The notes beneath the pieces are model-generated. The model did no database searches, had not been told where the DNA came from, and saw nothing but the letters and a program-made list of their open reading frames with translations. This document shows, in pieces, positions 15,145 through 23,182 of a DNA stretch of 26,865 bases. Numbering within the stretch: position 1 is the first letter of the stretch; each line of letters starts with the position of its first letter. Where the stretch lies: contig UQAQ01000040.1 in assembly GCA_900539115.1 (NCBI GenBank), positions 1 through 26,865 of the forward strand, in the 5' to 3' direction. The translations under genes were made by a program, and so were the position numbers. This stretch comes from an uncultured Roseburia sp. (lineage in GTDB: Bacteria > Bacillota > Clostridia > Lachnospirales > Lachnospiraceae).

Positions 15145-15210
15145 AGCCTTATTGATATTAGAATAAATGTATTATGTTTATAGGTTATCAAGTATAGAAA
15201 GGGATGTTTT

Positions 15211-16590
15211 ATGTTTTACGAAGATACCATTGCTGCGATTGCGACTGCCTCCGTAAATGGCGGAGTAAGTATCATCCGAATCAGTGGTGAGAATGCAGTT
15301 AAAGTTGCTGACAGTTGTCTGAAATTAAAAAATAAAACTTTGGCAGAAGTAAAAAGCCATACGATTCATTATGGTTATGTAGTAGATGAAGAAGGACAGA
15401 AAATAGATGAAGTTCTTGTATTATTAATGCGTACACCGAATAGTTATACAAGAGAAGATGTTGTCGAAATCCAGTGTCATGGAGGGGCTTTTGTATGTCA
15501 GACAATTCTTGATCTTATATTAAAAAAAGAGGGTGTTCGAATTGCAGAGCCGGGTGAATTTACAAAACGTGCTTTTTTAAATGGAAGAATAGATCTGTCT
15601 CAGGCAGAGGCAGTTATGGATCTGATTGAATCGAAAAGTAAATATGCGTTGGAAAGTTCGGTTTCCCAATTAAGTGGAATTGTCAAACAGAAGATTCAGA
15701 AAATACGGAATATTATTATGGATGATGTTGCGTATATAGAGGCTGCGCTGGATGATCCGGAACATATTTCACTTGATCTGTTTGAAAAAGATTTTTTAAA
15801 TCATATTACGAGTTCGATTTCTGAACTTGGAAAAATGAAAAATAATTATGATAATGGACGTTTGATTTATGAAGGAATTCAGACGGCAATTATAGGAAAA
15901 CCTAATGTTGGAAAATCTTCTTTTTTAAATGCGATGCTGGGAACAGAGAGAGCTATAGTGACAAATGTACCCGGTACGACAAGGGATACATTGGAAGAAA
16001 ATGTTAGAATCGGTGATGTATTTTTACACTTAATTGATACTGCCGGAATACATGAAACAGAAGATGAAGTTGAAAAAATAGGAATTGAAAAAGCGAGGGA
16101 ACAGCTGAAATACTGTGACTTCTGTATTTTAATAGTAGACCGTTCACGTGAAATAGAAGAAGAAGATAAGATACTTTTAAAAGAAATTGAGTCGAAAAAG
16201 GCAGTTATTTTATATAATAAATCCGATCTCAAAAATGCATTTTCTATTGATGAAATAGAAAATATGACAACAAAAAAAATCATCGCTTTTTCTGCAAAGA
16301 CAGGAGAAGGATTGGAAGAATTGCAGCAGTATATCACAAATCAGTTTTTTCAAAATGAGATTTCATTTAATCAGGAAATTTATCTTTCTAATGAAAGACA
16401 AAAACAGGCAGTATCGGAGGCATACGAAAGTCTTCTTCGTGTAAAAGAAAGTTATGATCTCGGAGTCGGAGAAGATTTTTATACGATTGATATGATGAAT
16501 GCTTATGAGCAGCTTGGAAGTATTATCGGTGAAACTGTGGATGATGATCTGGTGGATACAATTTTCAAAAAATTCTGTATGGGTAAATGA
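15211..16590 (+). CDS. mnmE: tRNA uridine-5-carboxymethylaminomethyl synthesis GTPase MnmE
   Basis: This 459-aa GTPase works with MnmG to install (carboxymethyl)aminomethyl groups at wobble U34 of tRNAs. The N-terminal tetrahydrofolate-binding domain begins EDTIAAIATASVNGGVSIIRISG. The G domain has G1 GKPNVGKSS (229-237), G2/switch VPGTTRDT, G3 DTAG (276-279) and G4 NKSD (336-339). The C-terminus ends CMGK, the CxGK box with the catalytic cysteine. It starts 66 nt after the jag terminator and must have its own promoter there, though none is clear. mnmG follows 18 nt later. Confidence 0.97.
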   Translation: MFYEDTIAAIATASVNGGVSIIRISGENAVKVADSCLKLKNKTLAEVKSHTIHYGYVVDEEGQKIDEVLVLLMRTPNSYTREDVVEIQCHGGAFVCQTILDLILKKEGVRIAEPGEFTKRAFLNGRIDLSQAEAVMDLIESKSKYALESSVSQLSGIVKQKIQKIRNIIMDDVAYIEAALDDPEHISLDLFEKDFLNHITSSISELGKMKNNYDNGRLIYEGIQTAIIGKPNVGKSSFLNAMLGTERAIVTNVPGTTRDTLEENVRIGDVFLHLIDTAGIHETEDEVEKIGIEKAREQLKYCDFCILIVDRSREIEEEDKILLKEIESKKAVILYNKSDLKNAFSIDEIENMTTKKIIAFSAKTGEGLEELQQYITNQFFQNEISFNQEIYLSNERQKQAVSEAYESLLRVKESYDLGVGEDFYTIDMMNAYEQLGSIIGETVDDDLVDTIFKKFCMGK

Positions 16591-16608
16591 GAAAGGTTTG
16601 AGGATACT

Positions 16609-18519
16609 ATGAAAAAGATATTAGAAGAAACATATGACGCTGTCGTTGTCGGTGCAGGCCATGCCGGCTGTGAAGCAGCTCTTGCTCTGGCGCGACTTGG
16701 ATTTTCTACGGCTCTTTTTACCGTCAGTGTTGACAGCATCGCCCTGATGCCATGTAATCCTAATGTTGGTGGATCTTCCAAAGGGCATCTTGTCAGAGAA
16801 GTGGATGCACTCGGTGGCGAGATGGGAAAAAATATTGATGCAACATTTATTCAGAGCAAAATGTTAAATAAATCCAAAGGACCGGCTGTACATTCGCTTC
16901 GTGCGCAGGCAGACAAAAAAGAATACAGTAAAAGAATGCGTCGTGTACTGGAAGAAACAGAAAACATTTCTATTAAGCAGGCAGAAGTGACAGATTTGCT
17001 TGTAGAAAATAATATATTAGTAGGTGTAAAAACTTATACAGGTGCCATTATTCATTGTAAAGTATGTGTATTATGTACCGGAACTTATCTTAAGGCAAAA
17101 TGTATTACAGGAGAGATTTCTACTTATACCGGACCAAATGGTTTGTCTGCCGCAAATCATCTTTCTGATTCTTTAACGGAACTTGGTATTAAAATCCGTC
17201 GTTTCAAAACTGGTACCCCTGCGCGAATTGATGGAAATACGGTTGATTTTTCTAAGATGGAACCACAGTATGGGGATGAAAAACTTGTACCATTTTCTTT
17301 TACCAATGATCCTTCAGACATCGAGAGAGAGCAGGTAAAATGTTACCTTACTTATACCAATGAAAAAACTCATGAAATTATCCGTGATAATTTAGACCGG
17401 TCACCTCTCTATTCTGGAATGATAAAAAGTACGGGACCAAGATATTGCCCTTCGATTGAAGACAAAGTTGTTCGGTTTGCTGATAAAAATAGACATCAGG
17501 TTTTTATTGAACCTGAAGGGTTGTATACTTCAGAAGTGTATATAGGTGGCATGTCAAGTTCAATGCCGGAAGATGTACAATATGAAATGTATCGTTCTGT
17601 CAAAGGACTTGAAAATGCTAGAATTGTTCGAAATGCTTATGCCATCGAATATGATTGTATCGATTCTCTGGAGTTGAAACCATCTTTGGAGTGTAAGAAA
17701 GTAGAAGGACTTTTTAGTGCCGGACAGGCAAATGGTAGTTCTGGATATGAAGAAGCAGCAGCTCAGGGTATTATCGCTGGTATCAATGCCGCAAGAAAAT
17801 TACAGAAAAAAGATCCTATTATATTGGATCGATCACAGGCATACATCGGAGTGTTGATTGATGATCTTGTAACAAAAGGTACCAATGAACCTTATCGTAT
17901 GATGACATCGAGAGCAGAGTATCGTTTGATCCTTCGCCAAGATAATGCTGATTTACGATTAACTCCAATTGGATATGAAGTCGGATTAATTTCAAAGGAA
18001 AGATACGATGGTTTACTTTTGAAAGATGAATTAATACAAAAAGAAATGAATCGTATGGAGCATACTTCTGTTGGTAATACAGATAATGTACAAGAACTTT
18101 TAAAACAATATGGAAGTACACCACTGATTAGTGGAATTACTTTGGCAGAATTGATTCGTCGTCCTGAATTAGATTACGATAAAATTGAATCAATTGATAA
18201 AGAAAGAAAACCACTTCCTTATGATGTATGTGAACAGGTAAATATTAATATCAAATATGATGGATATATTTCACGACAGATGAAACAGGTAAAACAATTT
18301 AAAAAGATGGAACAAAAGAAAATTCCTTCAACCATTGATTATTCAAAAATTAATAGTTTGAGAATTGAAGCAGTGCAGAAACTGACTGAAATCAGACCGG
18401 AATCTGTAGGACAAGCGGCAAGAATATCTGGTGTTTCTCCAGCAGACATTTCGGTATTACTTGTTTATCTTGAAAATTATAATAGAAATGTTTCACGTGA
18501 AACATTGGAGGAAGAGTAG
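16609..18519 (+). CDS. mnmG: tRNA uridine-5-carboxymethylaminomethyl synthesis enzyme MnmG
   Basis: This 636-aa FAD-dependent partner of MnmE has a Rossmann motif VVVGAGHAGCEAA (12-24), the catalytic-cysteine segment MPCNPNVGGSSKGHL, and GTYLKAKCITGE. It also has the FAD-binding GLFSAGQANGSSGYEEAAAQG and the C-terminal DNADLRLTPIGYEVG. Length is close to the 620-640 norm. The last residues NVSRETLEEE are partly encoded by a perfect parS site, so the C-terminal sequence is shaped by a segregation element. Its stop overlaps the GTG start of rsmG by one base. Confidence 0.97.
   Translation: MKKILEETYDAVVVGAGHAGCEAALALARLGFSTALFTVSVDSIALMPCNPNVGGSSKGHLVREVDALGGEMGKNIDATFIQSKMLNKSKGPAVHSLRAQADKKEYSKRMRRVLEETENISIKQAEVTDLLVENNILVGVKTYTGAIIHCKVCVLCTGTYLKAKCITGEISTYTGPNGLSAANHLSDSLTELGIKIRRFKTGTPARIDGNTVDFSKMEPQYGDEKLVPFSFTNDPSDIEREQVKCYLTYTNEKTHEIIRDNLDRSPLYSGMIKSTGPRYCPSIEDKVVRFADKNRHQVFIEPEGLYTSEVYIGGMSSSMPEDVQYEMYRSVKGLENARIVRNAYAIEYDCIDSLELKPSLECKKVEGLFSAGQANGSSGYEEAAAQGIIAGINAARKLQKKDPIILDRSQAYIGVLIDDLVTKGTNEPYRMMTSRAEYRLILRQDNADLRLTPIGYEVGLISKERYDGLLLKDELIQKEMNRMEHTSVGNTDNVQELLKQYGSTPLISGITLAELIRRPELDYDKIESIDKERKPLPYDVCEQVNINIKYDGYISRQMKQVKQFKKMEQKKIPSTIDYSKINSLRIEAVQKLTEIRPESVGQAARISGVSPADISVLLVYLENYNRNVSRETLEEE
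18489..18504. promoter_or_regulatory. parS: parS site 1 (inside the mnmG 3' end)
   Basis: The perfect 16-bp palindrome TGTTTCACGTGAAACA is identical to the B. subtilis consensus ParB/Spo0J loading site. It encodes Asn-Val-Ser-Arg-Glu-Thr in MnmG. ParB is encoded about 1.6 kb downstream. Confidence 0.97.
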
Positions 18520-19220
18520 TGAAATCAGAATTTAATAAATATGGATTATTGTTAGATGAAACGATGTCTAATCAATTTGATAAATATTATGAATTATTGA
18601 TTGACTGGAATCAACGTATGAATCTAACTACGATTACAGATAGAGATGAAGTATTACAAAAACATTTTATTGATTCGGTCCTTCTTTTAACAAAGTATGA
18701 TAAGACAGAGTTTGAAAACAAAACTATAATTGATGTGGGAACGGGAGCTGGTTTTCCGGGAATACCGCTTGCTATTATGTTACCACAGACGAATTTTATT
18801 CTTATTGATTCACTTGATAAGAGAATTACATTTCTCAAAACAGTTTTAGAAGAACTTGGATTAAGTAATGTAACTTTATATCATGGAAGAGCAGAAGACT
18901 TTGGAAAAGATACATCATTTCGTGAACAATTTGATTATTGTGTTTCAAGAGCAGTTGCTCCATTACCAATTTTATTAGAATATTGTTCTCCATTTATAAA
19001 AGTTGATGGAAGTCTGTTATTGTATAAAAGTATAAAGACTGACCAAGAGGTGGATGAATCAAAGCATGCTTTGGATGAACTTAATTGCAAAATCGGTGAA
19101 ATCTGTACATTATTGGATGATGAAGATTACAAGAGATATATTATAGAAATTCATAAGATAAAGGAAACTCCCACAAAATATCCAAGAAAAGCGGGAAAAC
19201 CAAAAAAGAATCCATTGTAG
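18519..19220 (+). CDS. rsmG: 16S rRNA (guanine527-N7)-methyltransferase RsmG
   Basis: This 233-aa SAM-dependent enzyme methylates G527 of 16S rRNA. The SAM-binding motif is IIDVGTGAGFPGIPLAI (70-86). Other landmarks are WNQRMNLTTITDRDEVLQKHFIDS (upstream), GRAEDFG and DYCVSRAVAPLPILLEY. The C-terminus ends TPTKYPRKAGKPKKNPL, as in typical RsmG proteins. The start is GTG, overlapping the mnmG stop by one base, with GGAGG upstream. Loss of RsmG is known to give low-level streptomycin resistance. Both neighbours contain or adjoin parS sites. Confidence 0.96.
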   Translation: MKSEFNKYGLLLDETMSNQFDKYYELLIDWNQRMNLTTITDRDEVLQKHFIDSVLLLTKYDKTEFENKTIIDVGTGAGFPGIPLAIMLPQTNFILIDSLDKRITFLKTVLEELGLSNVTLYHGRAEDFGKDTSFREQFDYCVSRAVAPLPILLEYCSPFIKVDGSLLLYKSIKTDQEVDESKHALDELNCKIGEICTLLDDEDYKRYIIEIHKIKETPTKYPRKAGKPKKNPL

Positions 19221-19225
19221 GAAAA

Positions 19226-19241
19226 TGTTTCACGTGAAACA
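19226..19241. promoter_or_regulatory. parS: parS site 2 (rsmG-parA gap)
   Basis: A second perfect TGTTTCACGTGAAACA lies 5 nt after the rsmG stop, about 40 nt upstream of the parA promoter. ParB binding here could also affect parAB transcription. Confidence 0.97.
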
Positions 19242-19276
19242 TTTTTAAAAATATGCTAGTATTATTAGTAAGAGAA

Positions 19277-19285
19277 TGATATAAT
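19277..19285 (+). promoter_or_regulatory. parA promoter (extended -10)
   Basis: TGATATAAT at 19277-19285 combines an extended -10 TG with a perfect TATAAT. No good -35 lies at the right distance, as is common for extended -10 promoters. It is 40 nt before parA. Confidence 0.6.
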
Positions 19286-19324
19286 AGAAACAGAAGGGTA
19301 AAAAATTGTAAAGGTGAGAAAAAT

Positions 19325-20098
19325 ATGAGTCATAAAGTTATAGCTGTGGCTAACCAGAAAGGTGGAGTTGGTAAGACAACAACTACCATCAATTTATCTG
19401 CTGCATTGGCCGAAAAAGGAAAAAAAGTTTTAATGATTGACCTGGATCCACAGGGAAATGCGTCCAGTGGACTTGGCGTAAACAAAGATGAATTGGAACA
19501 GAGTATTTACCAGCTTATGATTGGTACCAATTCATTTGATGAGTGTGTACAGAAAAATGTGCTGGAAAATCTCGATGTTTTACCTGCAAATGTAAATCTT
19601 GCAGGTGTAGAAATTGAAACATTGGATATGGAAGACAGAAACTACATTTTATCAAAAGAAATTGATAAAGTAAAAGATCGATATGATTACATATTAATTG
19701 ACTGTCCACCATCATTGAACTCATTGACAATTAATTCAATGACGACAGCGGATTCTGTACTGGTTCCAATTCAATGTGAGTTTTATGCATTGGAAGGGTT
19801 GAGCCAGCTGATCTATACGATTGATTTGGTAAAAGATCGTTTGAATCCAAATCTGAAAATGGATGGAGTCGTATTTACTATGTACGATGCCAGAACAAAT
19901 CTGTCACTTCAGGTTATAGAAAATGTTAGAGAAAATTTGAATCAAAAGATTTATAATACCATAATTCCAAGAAGCGTAAGATTGGCAGAGGCTCCAAGCT
20001 ATGGACTTCCAATTAATATTTATGATCGAAAGTCTACGGGAGCAAAAGCATATCGAGCTTTGGCAGAAGAAATTATTGAGAAGGGGGATGAAGAATAA
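19325..20098 (+). CDS. parA: Chromosome partitioning ATPase ParA/Soj
   Basis: This 257-aa deviant Walker-type ATPase works with ParB-parS in origin segregation and, in B. subtilis, modulates DnaA. The deviant Walker A is KGGVGKTT (12-19) with the signature lysine. MIDLDPQGNASSGLG (37-51) and LIDCPPSLN follow. The C-terminal basic surface reads TIIPRSVRLAEAPSYG. It is short, lacking an N-terminal HTH, so it is the chromosomal type. AAGGTGAG precedes the ATG. It overlaps parB by one base (TAATG). Confidence 0.97.
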   Translation: MSHKVIAVANQKGGVGKTTTTINLSAALAEKGKKVLMIDLDPQGNASSGLGVNKDELEQSIYQLMIGTNSFDECVQKNVLENLDVLPANVNLAGVEIETLDMEDRNYILSKEIDKVKDRYDYILIDCPPSLNSLTINSMTTADSVLVPIQCEFYALEGLSQLIYTIDLVKDRLNPNLKMDGVVFTMYDARTNLSLQVIENVRENLNQKIYNTIIPRSVRLAEAPSYGLPINIYDRKSTGAKAYRALAEEIIEKGDEE

Positions 20099-20976
20099 TG
20101 GCAGCAAGAAAAGGAGGATTAGGAAAAGGATTAGATACACTTATTCCACCTAAGAAAAATGAGACGACTAAGGAAGTTGAAAAAGTAGAAATTAAGAAAA
20201 TTGAAGAATATGTAGATATTAATAAGGTTGAACCAAATAAGGATCAGCCAAGAAAATCTTTTAATGAAGATTCTTTGATTGAGTTATCAGAATCCATTAA
20301 ACAACATGGAATCGTTCAGCCATTGGTTGTTGCAAAGAAAGATGATTATTTTGAAATTATTGCCGGTGAGAGAAGATGGCGTGCAGCAAAGAAAGCTGGA
20401 TTAAAAGAAGTACCTGTTGTAGTAAAAGATTACTCACCACAGGAGATTATGGAAATTGCGTTGATTGAAAATATTCAGCGTGAAGATCTGAATCCGGTAG
20501 AAGAGGCAATGGCTTACCAGAGATTGATTAAAGAATATGATTTGAAACAAGATGAAGTTGCAGAGCGTGTATCAAAAAGCCGTACTGCAATTACAAACTC
20601 AATTCGTCTGTTGAAGTTGGATGAGAGAGTACAAAATATGCTCATTCAGGAATCTATTTCAAGTGGACACGCAAGAGCACTTCTTGCTGTAAAAGATGGT
20701 GATGAGCAGTATAATCTTGCCATGAAGATTTTTGATGAAAAACTGAGTGTCCGCGAGACAGAAAAACTGATCAAATCACTTGGAAAAGAAAAGACGGCAA
20801 AGCCAAAGAAAAAAGAATTAAAGAATGATTTTGTGTATCGTGATCTGGAAGAAAAATTAAAAATAGTTACCGGTACCAAGGTTATGATTAATCGAAAAAC
20901 AGAAAAGAGCGGAAAGATAGAAATAGAATATTATAATCAGGAAGATTTGGAAAAAATCATTGGTTTCTTTAAATAG
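20098..20976 (+). CDS. parB: Chromosome partitioning protein ParB/Spo0J
   Basis: This 292-aa CTP-dependent DNA clamp loads at parS. The N-terminal lysine-rich peptide MAARKGGLGKGLDTLIP is the ParA-stimulating segment. The CTP-binding domain has QPLVV, GERRWRAAK (90-98) and ENIQREDLNP (124-133). A helix-turn-helix lies near 148-172 (LKQDEVAERVSKSRTAITNS). The C-terminal dimerisation domain ends in IEYYNQEDLEKIIGFF. Its two cognate parS sites are 0.9 and 1.6 kb upstream. The coupled start to parA suggests a fixed stoichiometry. Confidence 0.97.
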   Translation: MAARKGGLGKGLDTLIPPKKNETTKEVEKVEIKKIEEYVDINKVEPNKDQPRKSFNEDSLIELSESIKQHGIVQPLVVAKKDDYFEIIAGERRWRAAKKAGLKEVPVVVKDYSPQEIMEIALIENIQREDLNPVEEAMAYQRLIKEYDLKQDEVAERVSKSRTAITNSIRLLKLDERVQNMLIQESISSGHARALLAVKDGDEQYNLAMKIFDEKLSVRETEKLIKSLGKEKTAKPKKKELKNDFVYRDLEEKLKIVTGTKVMINRKTEKSGKIEIEYYNQEDLEKIIGFFK

Positions 20977-21003
20977 AACAAATGTTTGATAAGGAGGATA
21001 AAG

Positions 21004-21501
21004 ATGTTTCGTTTTAGTGATTATGGAATCGAATCAGATATAATAATAATTGGAATTGCTGCTGTATTGGTTATACTTTTTGTATTGCTAATTGTAGCAC
21101 TTTTCAAAATAGGAAAATTAAAAAAATGCTATAATATGTTTATGGAAGGAAAAGATGGCAAAAGTCTGGAAGAAACTTTCCAAAAGAAGTTTGAAAATAT
21201 GGATTTTATTAATGATGAATTGAAGAAAATCCAGGGTCATCTCGAATTGATTGATGAAAATCTCTTAAAGACCTACCAAAAAGTCGCTATTGTAAAATAC
21301 GATGCTTTTAAAGAGATAGGTGGTACATTAAGTTTTGTACTTGTTTTACTGACAAAAGATAACGACGGATTTATATTGAATTCCATGCATTCAAATAGTG
21401 AAGGATGTTACACATACATTAAAGAGGTAAAGAGTGGGGAAGTATTTGTAGCACTTTCCGAAGAAGAAAGACAAGCATTGGAGCAGGCGAAAGAATCCTA
21501 A
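21004..21501 (+). CDS. DUF4446 family membrane-anchored protein
   Basis: This 165-aa protein has one N-terminal membrane helix (about residues 12-36), then a predicted coiled coil (LEETFQKKFENMDFINDELKKIQGHLELIDENLLKTYQ). A compact domain follows with KVAIVKYDAFKEIGGTLSFVLVLL and DGFILNSMHSNSEGCYTYIKEV. This is the DUF4446 pattern, a family of unknown function commonly found next to parB in Firmicutes. The frame is open from TTG 20986, but the AAGGAGG box lies after that codon, so ATG 21004 is the start. It is probably co-transcribed with parAB; its stop lies inside an imperfect inverted repeat. Confidence 0.88.
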   Translation: MFRFSDYGIESDIIIIGIAAVLVILFVLLIVALFKIGKLKKCYNMFMEGKDGKSLEETFQKKFENMDFINDELKKIQGHLELIDENLLKTYQKVAIVKYDAFKEIGGTLSFVLVLLTKDNDGFILNSMHSNSEGCYTYIKEVKSGEVFVALSEEERQALEQAKES

Positions 21502-21566
21502 TGGGTTCTTTCCCACCTTTGACAAAGCTAAAGATGCTCATAACGGGTGGAAATCCTATTAGAATT
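21494..21566 (+). repeat. Imperfect inverted repeat at the DUF4446 stop
   Basis: AATCCTAATGGG and following bases through CCCACC (21494-21517) are imperfectly complementary to GGTGGAAATCCTATTAGAATT (21546-21566). The central loop holds a small CTTTG/CAAAG hairpin. It may end the parAB transcript, though no U tract follows. Confidence 0.45.
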
Positions 21567-21592
21567 ATTGTATAAAATAGTTATAAAAGCAC

Positions 21593-21639
21593 AAAAAAAA
21601 GCCCTTACCCAGCAGTTGCAGGTCTGCCAAACAAGGACT
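21593..21639 (-). terminator. Terminator of tRNA-Lys
   Basis: A 16-bp stem containing several G-U pairs is formed by 21600-21615 and 21624-21639. On the minus strand it is followed by eight T residues. It lies directly behind tRNA-Lys. Confidence 0.85.
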
Positions 21640-21645
21640 CGGGAG

Positions 21646-21718
21646 TACGCCTTTGGGGGTTCGAACCCCAGACACCCTGATTAAGAGTCAGGTGCTCTAC
21701 CAACTGAGCTAAAGGCGC
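21646..21718 (-). tRNA. tRNA-Lys (anticodon CTT)
   Basis: The minus-strand acceptor GCGCCTT pairs with AAGGCGT, including a G-U first pair, and is followed by discriminator A. The D arm is GCTCAGTTGGTAGAGC. The anticodon stem CCTGA/TCAGG encloses CTCTTAA (anticodon CTT, reading AAG). The T arm is TGGGG-TTCGAAC-CCCCA. The CCA end is not encoded. It is transcribed leftward, against the direction of replication on this arm, unlike most neighbours. Confidence 0.96.
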
Positions 21719-21737
21719 TTATCTAATCGCAAAAACT

Positions 21738-21766
21738 ATTATATAACATTTGTAACAAAAATGCAA
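21738..21766 (-). promoter_or_regulatory. Promoter of tRNA-Lys
   Basis: On the minus strand TTGCAT (21761-21766), a 17-nt spacer and a perfect TATAAT (21738-21743) lie about 20 nt upstream of the mature tRNA. Confidence 0.8.
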
Positions 21767-21805
21767 GTATTTATTTAAAAAAAATTAAAAAAGGAAAGAA
21801 AAAAT

Positions 21806-23014
21806 ATGAGTAGAAATAAAAAGGCATATCGGAAAATAAGGGAAGTATTAAAAGGAATTATATCTAATATGGGATCTGTGATTTTAATCCTTACATTATG
21901 CACAATTGTGATTGCTATTATTATAAATTGGAAATCAGTAGTTATAGAAATGCAGAGATTTATAAAAGTAATTATGCCATTTATCTTTGGACTAGTATTG
22001 GCATTTTTGATCAATCCGTTAGTGGAAAGCGTACAGAAGATTTTGAATAGGTTATTTTTTCGAACAAAACATAAAAAGGCATGCAAGTATACAAGTGTAG
22101 CAGTTTCATATGTAATTCTTCTTGGATTATTGGCTGTTACAATCGTTTATATTGTGCCGCAGATTTCACAGAGTGTAAAAGAACTTACAAAGTCGCTTGG
22201 GAACGGTTATAATTACATTATTAATAATACAGGAAAATTGCAGGAAAAATATCCATTTCTGCCAATGAATGATATTAAGGAATTGATTGAAAAAGTAGTT
22301 CCGCAAAATATATTTAGTTATGGAACAGGAGTGGCAAAAATAATATTCCCATATATTTATAACCTATCTGCGTCCTTTATTTCAGGGTTTATCAATATTA
22401 TATTTGCTATCGTAATATCAGTTTATATCATATTAGATAAAGAGAAAATAGTAAAGGAACTGCGTCGTTTTATTTATACATTTGCATCTAACGAAAAAGC
22501 ACCATTTATCTGGAATACATTTCGTGAATGTAACCACATATTCAATGGATTTTTATTTGGAAAGAGTGTGGATTCTTTAATTATCGGAATCCTTTCCTTG
22601 ATTGCGATGAGTATTATCGGTCTGCCATATGGATTGCTTCTTAGTGTAATTGTTGGTGTAACAAATATGATACCGTATTTTGGTCCTATTATGGGTGCTA
22701 TTCCAGGTGTTATTATATATCTTGTAATAGAACCAAAATATGCGATTATATACGTCATTATGATACTTATATTGCAGCAATTTGACGGGCTTTATCTGGG
22801 ACCTAAAATACTTGGTGATCTTACTGGAATCAAGCCGCTTTGGGTTATTTTTGGTATCACAGTCGGTGGTGCATATTTTGGAGTTTTGGGAATGTTTCTC
22901 GGTGTGCCGGTAGTGGCAGTAATAATGCATATAATTAGTGTAATTATGGAGACCAAAATGAAGAAAAAAATGCTAAAAGAAATAGAAGTTAGAAGAAATA
23001 ATAAGCAGGAATAA
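21806..23014 (+). CDS. AI-2E family transporter (YtvI/PerM-like membrane protein)
   Basis: This 402-aa polytopic protein has about seven to eight membrane segments. It shows the family layout: two N-terminal TMs (SVILILTLCTIVIAIII; VIMPFIFGLVLAFLINPLV), a TM near 105-125, a soluble segment, then a C-terminal bundle. The bundle contains GLPYGLLLSVIVGVTNMIPYFGPIMGAIPGVIIYL and GGAYFGVLGMFLGVPVVAVIMHI, which are diagnostic. Family members have been linked to autoinducer-2 export or Na+/H+ exchange, but the substrate here is unknown. GGAAAG precedes the ATG. No clear promoter is visible in the 87 nt behind tRNA-Lys. Confidence 0.9.
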   Translation: MSRNKKAYRKIREVLKGIISNMGSVILILTLCTIVIAIIINWKSVVIEMQRFIKVIMPFIFGLVLAFLINPLVESVQKILNRLFFRTKHKKACKYTSVAVSYVILLGLLAVTIVYIVPQISQSVKELTKSLGNGYNYIINNTGKLQEKYPFLPMNDIKELIEKVVPQNIFSYGTGVAKIIFPYIYNLSASFISGFINIIFAIVISVYIILDKEKIVKELRRFIYTFASNEKAPFIWNTFRECNHIFNGFLFGKSVDSLIIGILSLIAMSIIGLPYGLLLSVIVGVTNMIPYFGPIMGAIPGVIIYLVIEPKYAIIYVIMILILQQFDGLYLGPKILGDLTGIKPLWVIFGITVGGAYFGVLGMFLGVPVVAVIMHIISVIMETKMKKKMLKEIEVRRNNKQE

Positions 23015-23017
23015 ATT

Positions 23018-23131
23018 CTATTTTAATAGGTTCATAATATAGCACACAGAATCTATGATACAATCCATTCGTTTTTTCAAGCAAGGCTTTTTTAGAAAAA
23101 AACGGCGGAGAGAATTTTGAAAACAATTCAT
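23018..23131 (-). CDS. Candidate 37-aa basic, cysteine-containing peptide
   Basis: A minus-strand ORF fills the gap between the AI-2E protein and trmB. It starts with ATG preceded by GGGAG at 6-nt spacing, and a perfect TATAAT lies about 27 nt upstream (23158-23163; weak -35). The peptide begins MNCFQNSLRRFFLKKPCLKK, then continues RMDCIIDSVCYIMNLLK. It has four cysteines (3, 17, 24, 30), a strongly basic first half and a hydrophobic second half. I recognise no family. It ends 4 nt from the neighbouring stop codon. It could be a real microprotein or a chance ORF in a convergent gap. Confidence 0.4.
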   Translation of the reverse strand: MNCFQNSLRRFFLKKPCLKKRMDCIIDSVCYIMNLLK

Positions 23132-23182
23132 AATAAGCTCCCTTGTTGTTTTATTCTATTATATGCCTTGCTTTTCTTTGTG

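Noticed and set aside
15102..15167. A 21-codon ORF after jag (ATG at 15102)
   Set aside because: It runs through the strong terminator hairpin and has no ribosome binding site.
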